A model generated the notes under the pieces. It was given only the letters and a program-made list of their open reading frames with translations, was not told the DNA's origin and searched no databases. Source: Methanosarcinaceae archaeon (GTDB lineage: Archaea; Halobacteriota; Methanosarcinia; Methanosarcinales; Methanosarcinaceae). Taken from it: DNA of 27,228 nt. Positions 16,680 to 24,643 of this stretch are shown here, piece by piece. The stretch is taken from the NCBI GenBank assembly GCA_030609665.1, contig JAUWBW010000001.1:1-27228 (forward strand). The letters run 5' to 3'. The translations under genes were made by a program, and so were the position numbers. The number at the start of each line of letters is the position of its first letter. Position 1 is the stretch's first letter.

Positions 16680-17717
16680 ATGACAAAAATAGCGATTATC
16701 GGAAGTGAACAGAGTGGTCGGACAACGCTTGCTTCAAAACTGGGTAAGAAGGGAGAGGTAGCAGACATCACAATGTATGACTTTGCCAAAAGCGGCAAAG
16801 TGCTCACTACAATTGATGCAAACGGATATCCAAAGGCAGTCAAACCGCTGATAACAGCCCTTAACCTTTCAGATATCGCACTCTTGTGTATTCCCCCGAC
16901 TGGTCTTGATGCATCTGCAGGCGAATGTATTGTTGCACTTGACCTTCTGGGTTACAAACACGGGATCATCGTGCTTACCAAATCGGACACATCATACCCT
17001 CATGCTATCGATGAACTGAAAGGAAATATCAAAAAGATAACCTCAGGTACAGCACTTGAGAACTGGGAATACATGTCCATATCCACAACGTCATTCGAAG
17101 GTATGGAAGAACTGAAGGAGATGATATTTTCCATCAGTGATATGGTAGACGCGGAACTTGCACAATTGAATGAGTTACCAAAACGTGTTGTGATAGACCA
17201 GTTCTTCAATGTGACAGGTATTGGATGTGTGGTTCTTGGTGTGGTTTCGCAGGGTACGATCAATGCAAAGGACAAGACAGGCATATTCCCGCTCAAAAAG
17301 AACATTGAGATACGTTCTATACAGCTGCATGATGTGGATGCGAAAAGTGCACCAACGGGTTCGAGGGTAGGACTGGCACTTAAAAATATCCAGTCAAAGG
17401 AACTTGAGAGAGGGTTTGTGATATCTGATGAAGAAGATGTTGCAGAAGATATGATACTCGAATGCACGCTTTCACAGTTCTCAAAAGGATTTGCCGTGGG
17501 TGATATGCTGCATATCTTTACAGGACTTCAGTCTGCACCGATGCGTATTGAAAAAATCACAATCGATAGTTCGGATGTAGATGCGGCGGCACCTGCAAGT
17601 ATGTGTATTGTCTCACTTTCCGGCACAAAAGAAATTGCATACAGCAAGACGGACCGGTTCGTACTTGCCAATCTGGATGAAAAACAGAGATTTGTAGGAT
17701 ACGGTTTTTGTCAGTGA
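16680..17717 (+). CDS. EF-Tu/SelB-like protein with degenerate GTPase domain
   Basis: 345 residues arranged as a translation factor: an N-terminal G-domain (about 1-165), then two beta-barrel domains (about 166-250 and 255-345). The barrel part shows QFFNVTGIGCVVLGVVSQG, typical of EF-Tu/SelB domain II. The G-domain is decayed: the P-loop is GSEQSGRTT (8-16) rather than GHVDHGKTT, with the invariant lysine changed to arginine. The DxPGH motif is DANGY (46-50), which lacks the catalytic histidine. The NKxD base motif is TKSD (100-103), as in SelB. It probably binds nucleotide weakly or not at all, and may bind tRNA or ribosomes without hydrolysis. The upstream promoter twins that of the RNA ligase, which suggests joint control. 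Confidence 0.85.
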   Translation: MTKIAIIGSEQSGRTTLASKLGKKGEVADITMYDFAKSGKVLTTIDANGYPKAVKPLITALNLSDIALLCIPPTGLDASAGECIVALDLLGYKHGIIVLTKSDTSYPHAIDELKGNIKKITSGTALENWEYMSISTTSFEGMEELKEMIFSISDMVDAELAQLNELPKRVVIDQFFNVTGIGCVVLGVVSQGTINAKDKTGIFPLKKNIEIRSIQLHDVDAKSAPTGSRVGLALKNIQSKELERGFVISDEEDVAEDMILECTLSQFSKGFAVGDMLHIFTGLQSAPMRIEKITIDSSDVDAAAPASMCIVSLSGTKEIAYSKTDRFVLANLDEKQRFVGYGFCQ

Positions 17718-17746
17718 TCTTGCCAATGACGGCTTGGTCCTTAACA

Positions 17747-18283
17747 TTACTGCCTTGGTTTGAGTGATTTGAAACCATCGACCAATGTGGGCCTTTTTAT
17801 GGATTTTGTTACTGAAGTAACTTCAGGCATATCTATCATGGTCGGCTGTTGCGTCGGGGAATGATTATGATCGTCTATTGTGCGAGTGGGTTTGAATCCG
17901 GGTTTGAATCCGGGTTTGAATCCGGATTCAAATGCCGGTTCAAATTTTTCGTGAACAGCTGTTCTCTCTTTTGAAAGCTCTTCCTGCCCCACTTTTTTGC
18001 CAATTCCTTTTTTGGATAAACCTGAATGTATGTCACGCTCTTTGGATCTTACACCATCATCTCTTCCTCTTGAATAATAAGCTTTCACAAATTCTTCCAG
18101 ACCGCGTTCACTGGCAAATTTGTCTAGATGGGAAAACCTCTCGGTGACCCATCCAAGTTCAGAGTGTTTGTGATAGCCCACCTCAAATCCAAGCTTGTAG
18201 GCTTCTTTTGCAACCTCTGATCTTTCAGATTCACTGATGGTCTTTTTCTTGCCCTTGTCTTCCTTTTTGAACAGACTTACCAT
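17747..18283 (-). CDS. Charged hypothetical protein with GFKP repeats, KaiC partner
   Basis: 178 residues, highly charged, with no membrane segment. Residues 1-25 are lysine-rich (FKKEDKGKKKTISESERSE). A middle section (about 25-80) looks folded, with paired Gly-x-x-x-Gly motifs (YKLGFEVGYHKHSELGW, YYSRGRDDG). The C-terminal third is low-complexity and contains FEPAFES followed by three GFKP units. The final KSIKRPTLVDGFKSLKPRQ may be a docking tail. It starts 15 bases after the KaiC-like gene ends, in the same direction, so the two are almost surely one operon. Family not recognised; a regulator or client of the KaiC-like ATPase is the natural guess. Confidence 0.75.
   Translation of the reverse strand: MVSLFKKEDKGKKKTISESERSEVAKEAYKLGFEVGYHKHSELGWVTERFSHLDKFASERGLEEFVKAYYSRGRDDGVRSKERDIHSGLSKKGIGKKVGQEELSKERTAVHEKFEPAFESGFKPGFKPGFKPTRTIDDHNHSPTQQPTMIDMPEVTSVTKSIKRPTLVDGFKSLKPRQ
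17888..17932. repeat. 12-bp tandem repeat ending in an 18-bp perfect palindrome
   Basis: GGGTTTGAATCC occurs three times in a row (17888, 17900, 17912). The third copy runs into its own reverse complement, forming the palindrome TTTGAATCCGGATTCAAA at 17915-17932. Within the gene on the minus strand it encodes the GFKP units and the adjoining FES. Multiples of 12 bases keep the frame, so copy number can change without breaking the protein. Confidence 0.9.
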
Positions 18284-18298
18284 TCTCTAACCCGACCA

Positions 18299-19042
18299 TC
18301 AATCCAGATAATCCACTACTTTTATTCCTTTTTCAGTGAAATGCACACCACGCATGTTACAGTCGTGCTTGGTTCCGCGCATTTTGATAACCTGTAGTGC
18401 ACGTGTCATGGTCTTATCATAAAGGAAATTGTGCAGGAAAACCACACCATGTGAAGCGAACTGCTCTGTTGTATATGAATTCGGATCTGTCATTTCAGAT
18501 AGTAGGATCGTAGTACATCCCAGTCTCTTGAGGTTTCGTATAAACCTGCTCATCTCTTTTTCTTCCAAAGATAGATCCTTTGTTGTAAAACGTATTGCAG
18601 ATACTGAATCGATCACAAGTCTTTTGATATTGTATTCTGCAACGTAGCCTGCTATTTCCTTGAACACCACAGCAGGAGACGGAGCTTCCCCTTCTACCGA
18701 TGTGTGTCCTACCTCATAGTCCGGGGTGATCACTTCATGGAGTTCATCCATGTACCCATATTCCATCCTTGGACCAAGATCTGCAAAAAGGAGCTTTTTC
18801 ATTTTGATAAGTGTCGGCACATTCATTGCATAGTTCGACATGTCATCAATGATATTCTGCGGACTTTCGAGCAAAGTGACATATAAACCCACTTCACCAA
18901 GTGCAGCACCATGTGCTAAAAACTGAACTCCAAATGTCGTTTTTCCACTGCCCGGTGGACCGCTGACAAGATATATCCTCTCCTCCAACAGTCCGCCCTG
19001 AACCAGTTCATCGAATCCTTCAATGCCAGTTGGTATTCTCAT
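18299..19042 (-). CDS. KaiC-like RecA-superfamily ATPase, single domain
   Basis: 247 residues with one KaiC domain. It starts with the family's TGIEGFDELVQGGL, then Walker A GPPGSGKTT (28-36), the YVTLLESPQ segment carrying the catalytic glutamate, and Walker B RLVIDSVSA (141-149). EMTDP and a C-terminal RALQVIKMRGTKHD (the KMRG-like motif) also fit. Single-domain archaeal KaiC homologues are thought to act in signal transduction as ATP-driven scaffolds, not as clocks by default. The start has GCGAGGTTGT upstream. It is transcribed away from hisG and is followed after 15 bases by the charged GFKP-repeat gene, its probable partner. Confidence 0.92.
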   Translation of the reverse strand: MRIPTGIEGFDELVQGGLLEERIYLVSGPPGSGKTTFGVQFLAHGAALGEVGLYVTLLESPQNIIDDMSNYAMNVPTLIKMKKLLFADLGPRMEYGYMDELHEVITPDYEVGHTSVEGEAPSPAVVFKEIAGYVAEYNIKRLVIDSVSAIRFTTKDLSLEEKEMSRFIRNLKRLGCTTILLSEMTDPNSYTTEQFASHGVVFLHNFLYDKTMTRALQVIKMRGTKHDCNMRGVHFTEKGIKVVDYLD

Positions 19043-19114
19043 AGTACAACCTCGCCTTAAATAATAGATATTAATTAATTAATTAATTAAATTAAATATC
19101 AGCTATAACATACT

Positions 19115-19152
19115 TTAATCCATCGATTCATATAACAATTAATCCATCGATT
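19115..19152 (+). promoter_or_regulatory. 14-bp direct repeat upstream of hisG
   Basis: TTAATCCATCGATT occurs at 19115-19128 and again at 19139-19152, a spacing of 24 bases. The copies lie 50-90 bases before the hisG start, in the divergent gap shared with the KaiC-like gene. ATCGAT is palindromic within each copy. Next to them is a TTAATTAA run (19071-19097). Two identical sites at near two helical turns suggest a regulator binding one face of the DNA. TTATTATAAAA at about 19154 could be the hisG TATA box. Confidence 0.55.
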
Positions 19153-19203
19153 GATTATTATAAAATGTGTCCGAATGCTATAAACAATCAGCGAGTGATA
19201 ATA

Positions 19204-20076
19204 ATGATCAATATAGCAATTCCAAAAGGCAGTTTAGAGGAACAGACACTCCTGCTGTTCAAGCAGGCAGATCTTGAGATCAAGAAGACTGAACGTGAGT
19301 ACAATCCAAAAGTCAATGACCCAAGGATCAATAAGGTTAAGATCCTGCGCCCGCAGGAGATCCCAAAATATATCGATGAAGGATATTTTGACCTCGGGAT
19401 ATCAGGGCGTGATTGGGTGGTTGAATCCAATTCCGATGTGGTCGAGGTTGCCGATATGCCTTACAGCAAACAGGGTGCAGGTATTGTGAAGATCGTGATT
19501 GCTGTGCCGCAGGACAGCGATATAAAGAGCGCAGCCGATATTAAACCGGAGAGCAGGGTTACGACCGAGTATCCAAATATCACAAAAGCATTCTTTGAGA
19601 ATCTCGGCATTCCGATCGATATGCATTTTTCCTATGGCGCAACCGAAGCGAAGGTACCTGACCTCATGGATGTTGTAGTTGACCTGACAGAAACAGGGTC
19701 AACGCTTCGCAAGAACGGTCTTAAGATCGTGGATGTGATGATGGAATCCTCATCAAAACTCATTGCAAATAAGGACAGCTGGGCTGATCCCGTAAAGCGT
19801 CAGGAGATCGAGGAGATCAAAACACTGCTGCTCGCTGTTATCGAGGCGCGCGGCAAGGTGCTCATTGATATGAATGTGCCTGCCGATAAACTGGATGCTG
19901 TGATAGATGCACTGCCTTCCATGAAACATCCGACCGTGTCCCAGTTGTACAAATCGGATTACTACGCGGTTGAGACTGTTATTAGCAAGAATGATATTAA
20001 TATCCTCATCCCGAAACTCAAGAATCTTGGAGCAGAGGATATTATTGAGATGGAGATATCAAAGATAGTACATTAA
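19204..20076 (+). CDS. hisG: ATP phosphoribosyltransferase, long form
   Basis: 290 residues, the length of long-form HisG with a C-terminal regulatory domain. It begins MINIAIPKGSLEE, shows the expected DLGISGRDWV, the PRPP-binding motif DVVVDLTETGSTLRKNGL, and a C-terminal ACT-like domain (about 215-290) containing LPSMKHPTVSQL, where histidine feedback inhibition acts. It catalyses the first step of histidine synthesis, joining ATP and PRPP. ATG 19204 has GAGTGATAAT upstream; the longer frame to 19165 is rejected. No other his genes are in the window, which fits scattered his genes in archaea. The next gene starts 22 bases later. Confidence 0.96.
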   Translation: MINIAIPKGSLEEQTLLLFKQADLEIKKTEREYNPKVNDPRINKVKILRPQEIPKYIDEGYFDLGISGRDWVVESNSDVVEVADMPYSKQGAGIVKIVIAVPQDSDIKSAADIKPESRVTTEYPNITKAFFENLGIPIDMHFSYGATEAKVPDLMDVVVDLTETGSTLRKNGLKIVDVMMESSSKLIANKDSWADPVKRQEIEEIKTLLLAVIEARGKVLIDMNVPADKLDAVIDALPSMKHPTVSQLYKSDYYAVETVISKNDINILIPKLKNLGAEDIIEMEISKIVH

Positions 20077-20098
20077 CGCTTGAATTTTTCTTCGACGC

Positions 20099-21136
20099 AT
20101 GAGCAAAACATCGGGCAACCGGTTTCGTATTGGCATTACAGAATTTCTCTGGTCAGTGAAACTGTTTGCTGCATCCGCTATTGTAGCGTGTATGTTCAGC
20201 ATTGCCGTGTATGTGGTTATGACGATATTTGCCGAGCCTGAGCCCGTTAGTACTGCTATTGCTGCAACTGCATCAGCTGCCATGGCAAAGGTTGAGGTGG
20301 GAGCCAGATACATTAGCCCGATGTGGTCTATTTTTGTGTTTAATACGATTGCTTTTTTTACAGCATCTGTTGGCACCGGATTTTTATCATATATACACAA
20401 CGTTTTTAGCGGGGAATTTTCCTTTCGCTCAAAACACAGGATATATGCTACCATATCCATCAAGATCGATAAGCTGTTCACTGTATTTTATAGACACATA
20501 CGGCGCACTGCCTCGATATTCGACCCCGGGTTCTCTGAAATTAATATCGAAAATAAAACTGACGAAAATACTCATCAGGATGATGAAACATCATCTGTAT
20601 GGGATCTCTGCGGATACACCAGGGATGATTACCGAATGTTCGCATACATCCTGCCCTACACTGTACCGGTATTGATACTTGTGATAAACGGCATGCTTCT
20701 TGGGGTCTTGCTTGCGTTCTTCATATTCAATGGCGCAATGTCGGGATACGAGATCATGGGATTGCAAGGCATAGTCATTGGGGTTTTCTACACGCTTTCG
20801 TACTTTGTTTTTTCCATCCTGCCGCATGGCATTATCGAACTGCCTGTGTTGTTCCTGGCAGCGTCACTCGGATACAAGTTCGCATACGTGCAGTCGAAGG
20901 CTGTCGTTGATGATGGTTTTTTTCTGGGTGATGACATAGAGAGCATAAACAAGGATGTTTCACGCATCAATTCGATAACTACGATGTATCTTAGGTCAAG
21001 ATACTTGTGGAGTGTGTTTGGGGTCGCGATTGGGCTGCTGCTTGTTGCTGCGTATATTGAGATATATGTGACACCGTGGGTTGTGGAATATGTTATGGTT
21101 GTTGTTGAAAGGATGTTGAACGGTGGGTTTGTTTAA
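20099..21136 (+). CDS. SpoIIM/DUF95-family integral membrane protein
   Basis: 345 residues with about six hydrophobic segments: roughly 17-44, 74-99, 182-210, 222-240, 244-262 and 303-330. The diagnostic stretch is LPHGIIELPVLFLAASLGYKFA (about 241-262), which matches the PHGxxExP...AG signature of the stage II sporulation protein M family. Archaea do not sporulate; homologues are found widely and their job is unclear. An acidic soluble loop (about 138-170, NIENKTDENTHQDDE) separates the second and third segments. It starts 22 bases after hisG with no visible ribosome-binding site, so it is probably read on the same transcript. Confidence 0.85.
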   Translation: MSKTSGNRFRIGITEFLWSVKLFAASAIVACMFSIAVYVVMTIFAEPEPVSTAIAATASAAMAKVEVGARYISPMWSIFVFNTIAFFTASVGTGFLSYIHNVFSGEFSFRSKHRIYATISIKIDKLFTVFYRHIRRTASIFDPGFSEINIENKTDENTHQDDETSSVWDLCGYTRDDYRMFAYILPYTVPVLILVINGMLLGVLLAFFIFNGAMSGYEIMGLQGIVIGVFYTLSYFVFSILPHGIIELPVLFLAASLGYKFAYVQSKAVVDDGFFLGDDIESINKDVSRINSITTMYLRSRYLWSVFGVAIGLLLVAAYIEIYVTPWVVEYVMVVVERMLNGGFV

Positions 21137-21160
21137 CTGTTTTAAACAAAATGTAACAAC

Positions 21161-21235
21161 GCCGAATAAGAAAGAGCGATTACTCGCCCTCCCTCTTCTA
21201 AGAACCGGACTTGCGACTTTCATCACATCCGGCCC
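21161..21235 (-). ncRNA. 3' tail of a group II intron (domains V and VI)
   Basis: On the minus strand 21235-21202 is 34 bases that match group II intron domain V in length and layout: a CCGGA stem base, a TGTGA/TCGCA upper stem, a GAAA loop, a 2-base bulge, and the closing GGTTC. The catalytic-triad position normally AGC reads GGC here, so it may be dead. Domain VI follows: GGGCGA and TCGCTC pair around a GTAA loop, then CTTATTCGGC resembles the intron end with its branch-point A. No reverse-transcriptase gene or domains I-IV are present, so this is a fragment. It sits directly against a transposase fragment. Confidence 0.75.
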
Positions 21236-21435
21236 ATGCCTTTTTTGGTGTAACTGTTAAAGCCATTGTGCACCATTTTACGACCACATATGGGGCATTG
21301 AGGTGGGTTTTTCTTGCGAAAAATATCGTTTTCAGTATATTCATATTCATTGCCAAAATCACCGAAAATCTTCAGAAGGAGTGGGGTTTCGGAAAAATTA
21401 CCAAATGTAGTGTTTACTGTTACCATAAATGTCAT
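21236..21435 (-). pseudogene. N-terminal fragment of an insertion-sequence transposase
   Basis: About 65 residues are open from an ATG at 21435. The end of the fragment, RKKNPPQCPICGRKMVHNG followed by SYTKKG, is the zinc-ribbon start of a transposase type common in methanogens (CPxCG-x-x-MVHNG pattern). The frame then runs into the group II intron tail and stops. The zinc ribbon's second Cys pair and the whole catalytic domain are missing. The exact insertion-sequence family is not certain. Confidence 0.6.
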
Positions 21436-21498
21436 AGATACTATAATTACTTTATGCTTTATATAAATATGTATTTACTGTGATGTTATTGCCATTTT

Positions 21499-21894
21499 TT
21501 ACTGCATAACTGGATTATGGGACTGTGCCTGTTGATGTATACCGGAGAGTCGGCTTGTCCATTGATGATAATACCCATATACCCGGCACAGCGCAGTGCC
21601 CCACCAGCCGTTGCAGTGGCTGTCGTTCCAGGTGCCTGTGAGCGGGCTTTTGGCACAGACCGAGAAGTTGACGCAGTTGGTGGCGGGTGCGCCGGTCAGG
21701 GAGCCGTTCATGATGGCAAGCAGGTTGTCAGGGGAGAGGGGGTCGCAGCCGGGCGGGTTCTCGTGGTAGAGGTAGTGGGCTGCCAGGCCTTTGCCACCCA
21801 TGAACTTGCAGAGTAGGGTAGCAGGTATATTTTCACATTTGACTTTTTTATTGGATAAATCAATTCTTATTATAGTGGAAGATATCATAAGCAT
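21499..21894 (-). pseudogene. Aldehyde:ferredoxin oxidoreductase fragment, frameshifted
   Basis: The frame begins IIRIDLSNKKVKCENIP and shows the N-terminal AOR hallmarks: FMGGKGLAAHYLYHENPPGCDPLSP, GSLTGAPA and SPLTGTWNDS. These belong to the N-terminal domain that binds the bis-pterin tungsten cofactor. Around 21585-21595 the reading shifts by one base: after GTAL the matching continues in another frame as GYMGIIINGQADSPVYI. Homology then stops near 21500. A full enzyme has about 600 residues; less than a quarter is left, so it is not functional. It shows that the lineage or a donor had a tungsten aldehyde oxidoreductase. Confidence 0.88.
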
Positions 21895-22051
21895 CTTTTT
21901 CTCAGAATTTGGTATATATATTTGTTAAACATTCTAATAAATTATGATGGCATGTAGCGCAATTATTATAAGTGATTACACATGATTTAGAATTAATATT
22001 AATAGGAAATGAAATTAAATTTTGCATCTGAATCATTACAGGGTGGTATAA

Positions 22052-24568
22052 ATGGAAATTATAAAAAAAACACTTGTGGTATTAATCTTATGGTCATTGA
22101 TTGTGGGAACAGTACCTATATCGGTATTAGCACAGCAAAACAGTCTTGATAACCAAATATTTGAATATAAAGAACCAAGTCTCTCCGAAGGTGTTGAATA
22201 TGTGCCAGGGGAATTTATTGTCCAGTTTAAACCTGGGGTTTCAAACGAAAAAATTGCCAGTATTAATTCCAGACATGGGACTTCAGTAAAATATACCAGT
22301 CCTTATGCCAGATTTAAGATATTACACATTCCAAAGGGCAAATCTGTCCCGGATATGGTTGAAATATATAGCAAGAACCCGAATGTGGAATATGTCGTGA
22401 CAAACTCTATTGCCCATGCATTTATGTCACCAAATGATCCCTTGTACCACTATCAATGGCATCTTGATGATTCTTCTTCGCCAAATCCTTATGGAGGTAC
22501 AAACGGGGGAGGGATCAATATTGAACCAGCCTGGGATATTTCTAACGGAACTGGTGTTGTAATAGCGGTTCTGGATACGGGTGTAGCATATGAAAACTAT
22601 GGATTTTGGTATCAGAAAGCCCCAGACCTGGCCAATACGCATTTTGTAGCTGGCTGGGACTTTGTCAATAATGACGCCCACCCCAATGATGACAATTCTC
22701 ATGGGACCCATGTAACAGGGACCATTGCCCAGAGCACCAACAATGGAATAGGGGTTGCAGGAGTTGCCTTTAATTGCTCAATAATGCCTGTAAAGGTTCT
22801 AAATAAAAAAGGATCTGGAACGTTAGACCAATTAGTAGATGGAATCTATTTTGCAACCGATAATGGTGCAGATGTTATCAGCATGAGTCTGGGCTGGCCG
22901 CCTGGATATGATCCAGGTCAACCTTTAAAAGATGCACTTGATTATGCATATATTAACGGAGTTACGATTATCAGTGCCTCAGGTAATGATGCTGCCAGCC
23001 AACTCTGTTATCCGGCTGCATATGGAAAATGTATCGCTGTGGGTGCTACCAGATTTGATGAGACAAGAGCCAGCTATTCAAATTATGGCGATGCTCTGGA
23101 TATCATGGCACCAGGCGGTGATTTATCAGTAGACCAAAATGGAGATGGTTATGGCGATGGTGTCCTCCAAAATACATTTAATCCAAATACTAATAATCCA
23201 CGTGATTTTAATTACTGGTTCTTCTCGGGCACTTCCATGGCCACACCACATGTTTCAGGGGTTGCCGCTTTGTTGATCGCTAATGGAGTAACCGGACCTG
23301 ACAATGTAAGAGAAGCACTTTTATCAACAGCAGAAGACAAAGGTGATCCAGGTTGGGATACCCAGTATGGATGGGGCATTGTGGATGCTTATGCAGCTTT
23401 GCAATGGTCAGCAACACCCAATAATCCACCAGTAGCAAATGATCAATCAGTAACAATAGATGAGGATACAACTGCAGCTATTACCTTAACTGCAACTGAC
23501 CCGGATGGTGATACATTGACATATTTAATCCTTTCCGGCCCTTCAAATGGAGTATTAACAGGCACAGCACCGACTTTGACCTACACACCCAATGCCGATT
23601 ATAATGGGGCAGATAGTTTTGCATTCAAGGCAAATGATGGAACAGCAAATAGCAACATAGCTACCGTGAACATTACTGTTAATCCTGTGAACGATCTGCC
23701 AGTTGCCGATGACCAATTGGTAACCACGGAAGAGAATACACCTGTGGCTATTACGTTGACTGCAACTGACCCGGATGGTGATACATTGACATATTCAATC
23801 CTTTCCGGCCCTTCAAATGGAGTATTAACAGGCACAGCACCGACTTTGACCTACACACCTAATGCCGATTATAATGGGGCAGATAGTTTTGCATTCAAGG
23901 TAAATGATGAAACAACAGATAGCAACATAGCTACCGTGAACATTACTGTTAATCCTGTGAACGATCCGCCAGTTGCCGATGACCAATTGGTGACCACGGA
24001 TGAGGATACAACTGCAGCTATTACCTTAACTGCAACTGACCCGGATGGTGATACATTGACATATTCAATCCTTTCCGGCCCTTCAAATGGAGTATTAACA
24101 GGCACAGCACCGACTTTGACCTACACACCCAATGCCGATTATAATGGGGCAGATAGTTTTACATTCAAGGTAAATGATGGAACAGCAGATAGCAACACAG
24201 CTACCGTGAACATCACGGTTACTGAAGCGCCCACATCACCGAACATGCATATTAACAGCATCGATATGGATCTAGTTTCACGTTACCGGGGATGGATATA
24301 TTATGCAACAACAACTGTTACGATTGTAGATAATGGTGACCATTCTGTAGAAGGGGCAACAGTGTGCGGACATTGGGAAGACGCAACAACAGACAGCGAT
24401 GTGGGAATGACTGATGCTTCCGGGCAAGTAACATTACAATCAAATTACTTGTGGAAACCACCAAGTGGGACGACATTCACCTTTGTTGTGGATGATGTAG
24501 TGAAAGATGGATGGATTTACGACAATTCGGCCAATGTCGAAACAAGTGACAGTATATCTGTAAATTGA
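22052..24568 (+). CDS. Secreted subtilisin-like protease with three cadherin-like repeats
   Basis: 838 residues. Residues 1-27 form a signal peptide ending VLA. An inhibitory prodomain (about 48-125, YVPGEFIVQFKPGVS) precedes an S8 catalytic domain (about 140-455). The triad is clear: D175 in AVLDTGV, H217 in NSHGTHVTGT and S395 in GTSMATPH; N312 forms the oxyanion hole. Three 90-residue cadherin/Ig-like repeats (about 460-729) with DPDGDTLTY calcium-type motifs follow, then a C-terminal beta domain (732-838) shared with the broken paralogue downstream. No anchor or S-layer signal is evident, so it is either released or held by the repeats. GGGTGGT precedes the ATG. A TATATATATT stretch near 21912 may be the promoter. 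A strong terminator follows. Confidence 0.93.
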   Translation: MEIIKKTLVVLILWSLIVGTVPISVLAQQNSLDNQIFEYKEPSLSEGVEYVPGEFIVQFKPGVSNEKIASINSRHGTSVKYTSPYARFKILHIPKGKSVPDMVEIYSKNPNVEYVVTNSIAHAFMSPNDPLYHYQWHLDDSSSPNPYGGTNGGGINIEPAWDISNGTGVVIAVLDTGVAYENYGFWYQKAPDLANTHFVAGWDFVNNDAHPNDDNSHGTHVTGTIAQSTNNGIGVAGVAFNCSIMPVKVLNKKGSGTLDQLVDGIYFATDNGADVISMSLGWPPGYDPGQPLKDALDYAYINGVTIISASGNDAASQLCYPAAYGKCIAVGATRFDETRASYSNYGDALDIMAPGGDLSVDQNGDGYGDGVLQNTFNPNTNNPRDFNYWFFSGTSMATPHVSGVAALLIANGVTGPDNVREALLSTAEDKGDPGWDTQYGWGIVDAYAALQWSATPNNPPVANDQSVTIDEDTTAAITLTATDPDGDTLTYLILSGPSNGVLTGTAPTLTYTPNADYNGADSFAFKANDGTANSNIATVNITVNPVNDLPVADDQLVTTEENTPVAITLTATDPDGDTLTYSILSGPSNGVLTGTAPTLTYTPNADYNGADSFAFKVNDETTDSNIATVNITVNPVNDPPVADDQLVTTDEDTTAAITLTATDPDGDTLTYSILSGPSNGVLTGTAPTLTYTPNADYNGADSFTFKVNDGTADSNTATVNITVTEAPTSPNMHINSIDMDLVSRYRGWIYYATTTVTIVDNGDHSVEGATVCGHWEDATTDSDVGMTDASGQVTLQSNYLWKPPSGTTFTFVVDDVVKDGWIYDNSANVETSDSISVN
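23429..24238 (+). repeat. Three 270-bp tandem repeats in the subtilase gene
   Basis: Units start at 23429, 23699 and 23969, an exact 270-base period. Long stretches, for example from ACTGACCCGGATGG to the end of the TTGACCTACACACC block, are identical or almost identical at the DNA level, including third codon positions. Each unit encodes one cadherin-like domain. Such identity points to recent duplication or ongoing gene conversion, and copy number may vary between strains. Confidence 0.95.
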
Positions 24569-24593
24569 GTGTGATTTAACTAAAATAAAAACC

Positions 24594-24630
24594 GTAGGCG
24601 CCCATTCCGGGCGCTACACATCTTTTTTTT
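24594..24630. terminator. Hairpin terminator, possibly bidirectional
   Basis: GTAGGCGCCC and GGGCGCTAC pair across an ATTCC loop with one bulged base, followed by a run of eight T on the plus strand. On the other strand the hairpin is followed by GGTTTTTATTTTAG. It lies between the convergent subtilase and coiled-coil genes and could serve both. Confidence 0.8.
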
Positions 24631-24643
24631 CAAGGCCTGACGA

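Noticed and set aside
21517..21816. Plus-strand 99-codon frame over the aldehyde oxidoreductase remnant
   Set aside because: Antisense to clear AOR motifs; Gly/Val/Ala-rich composition is a mirror effect.
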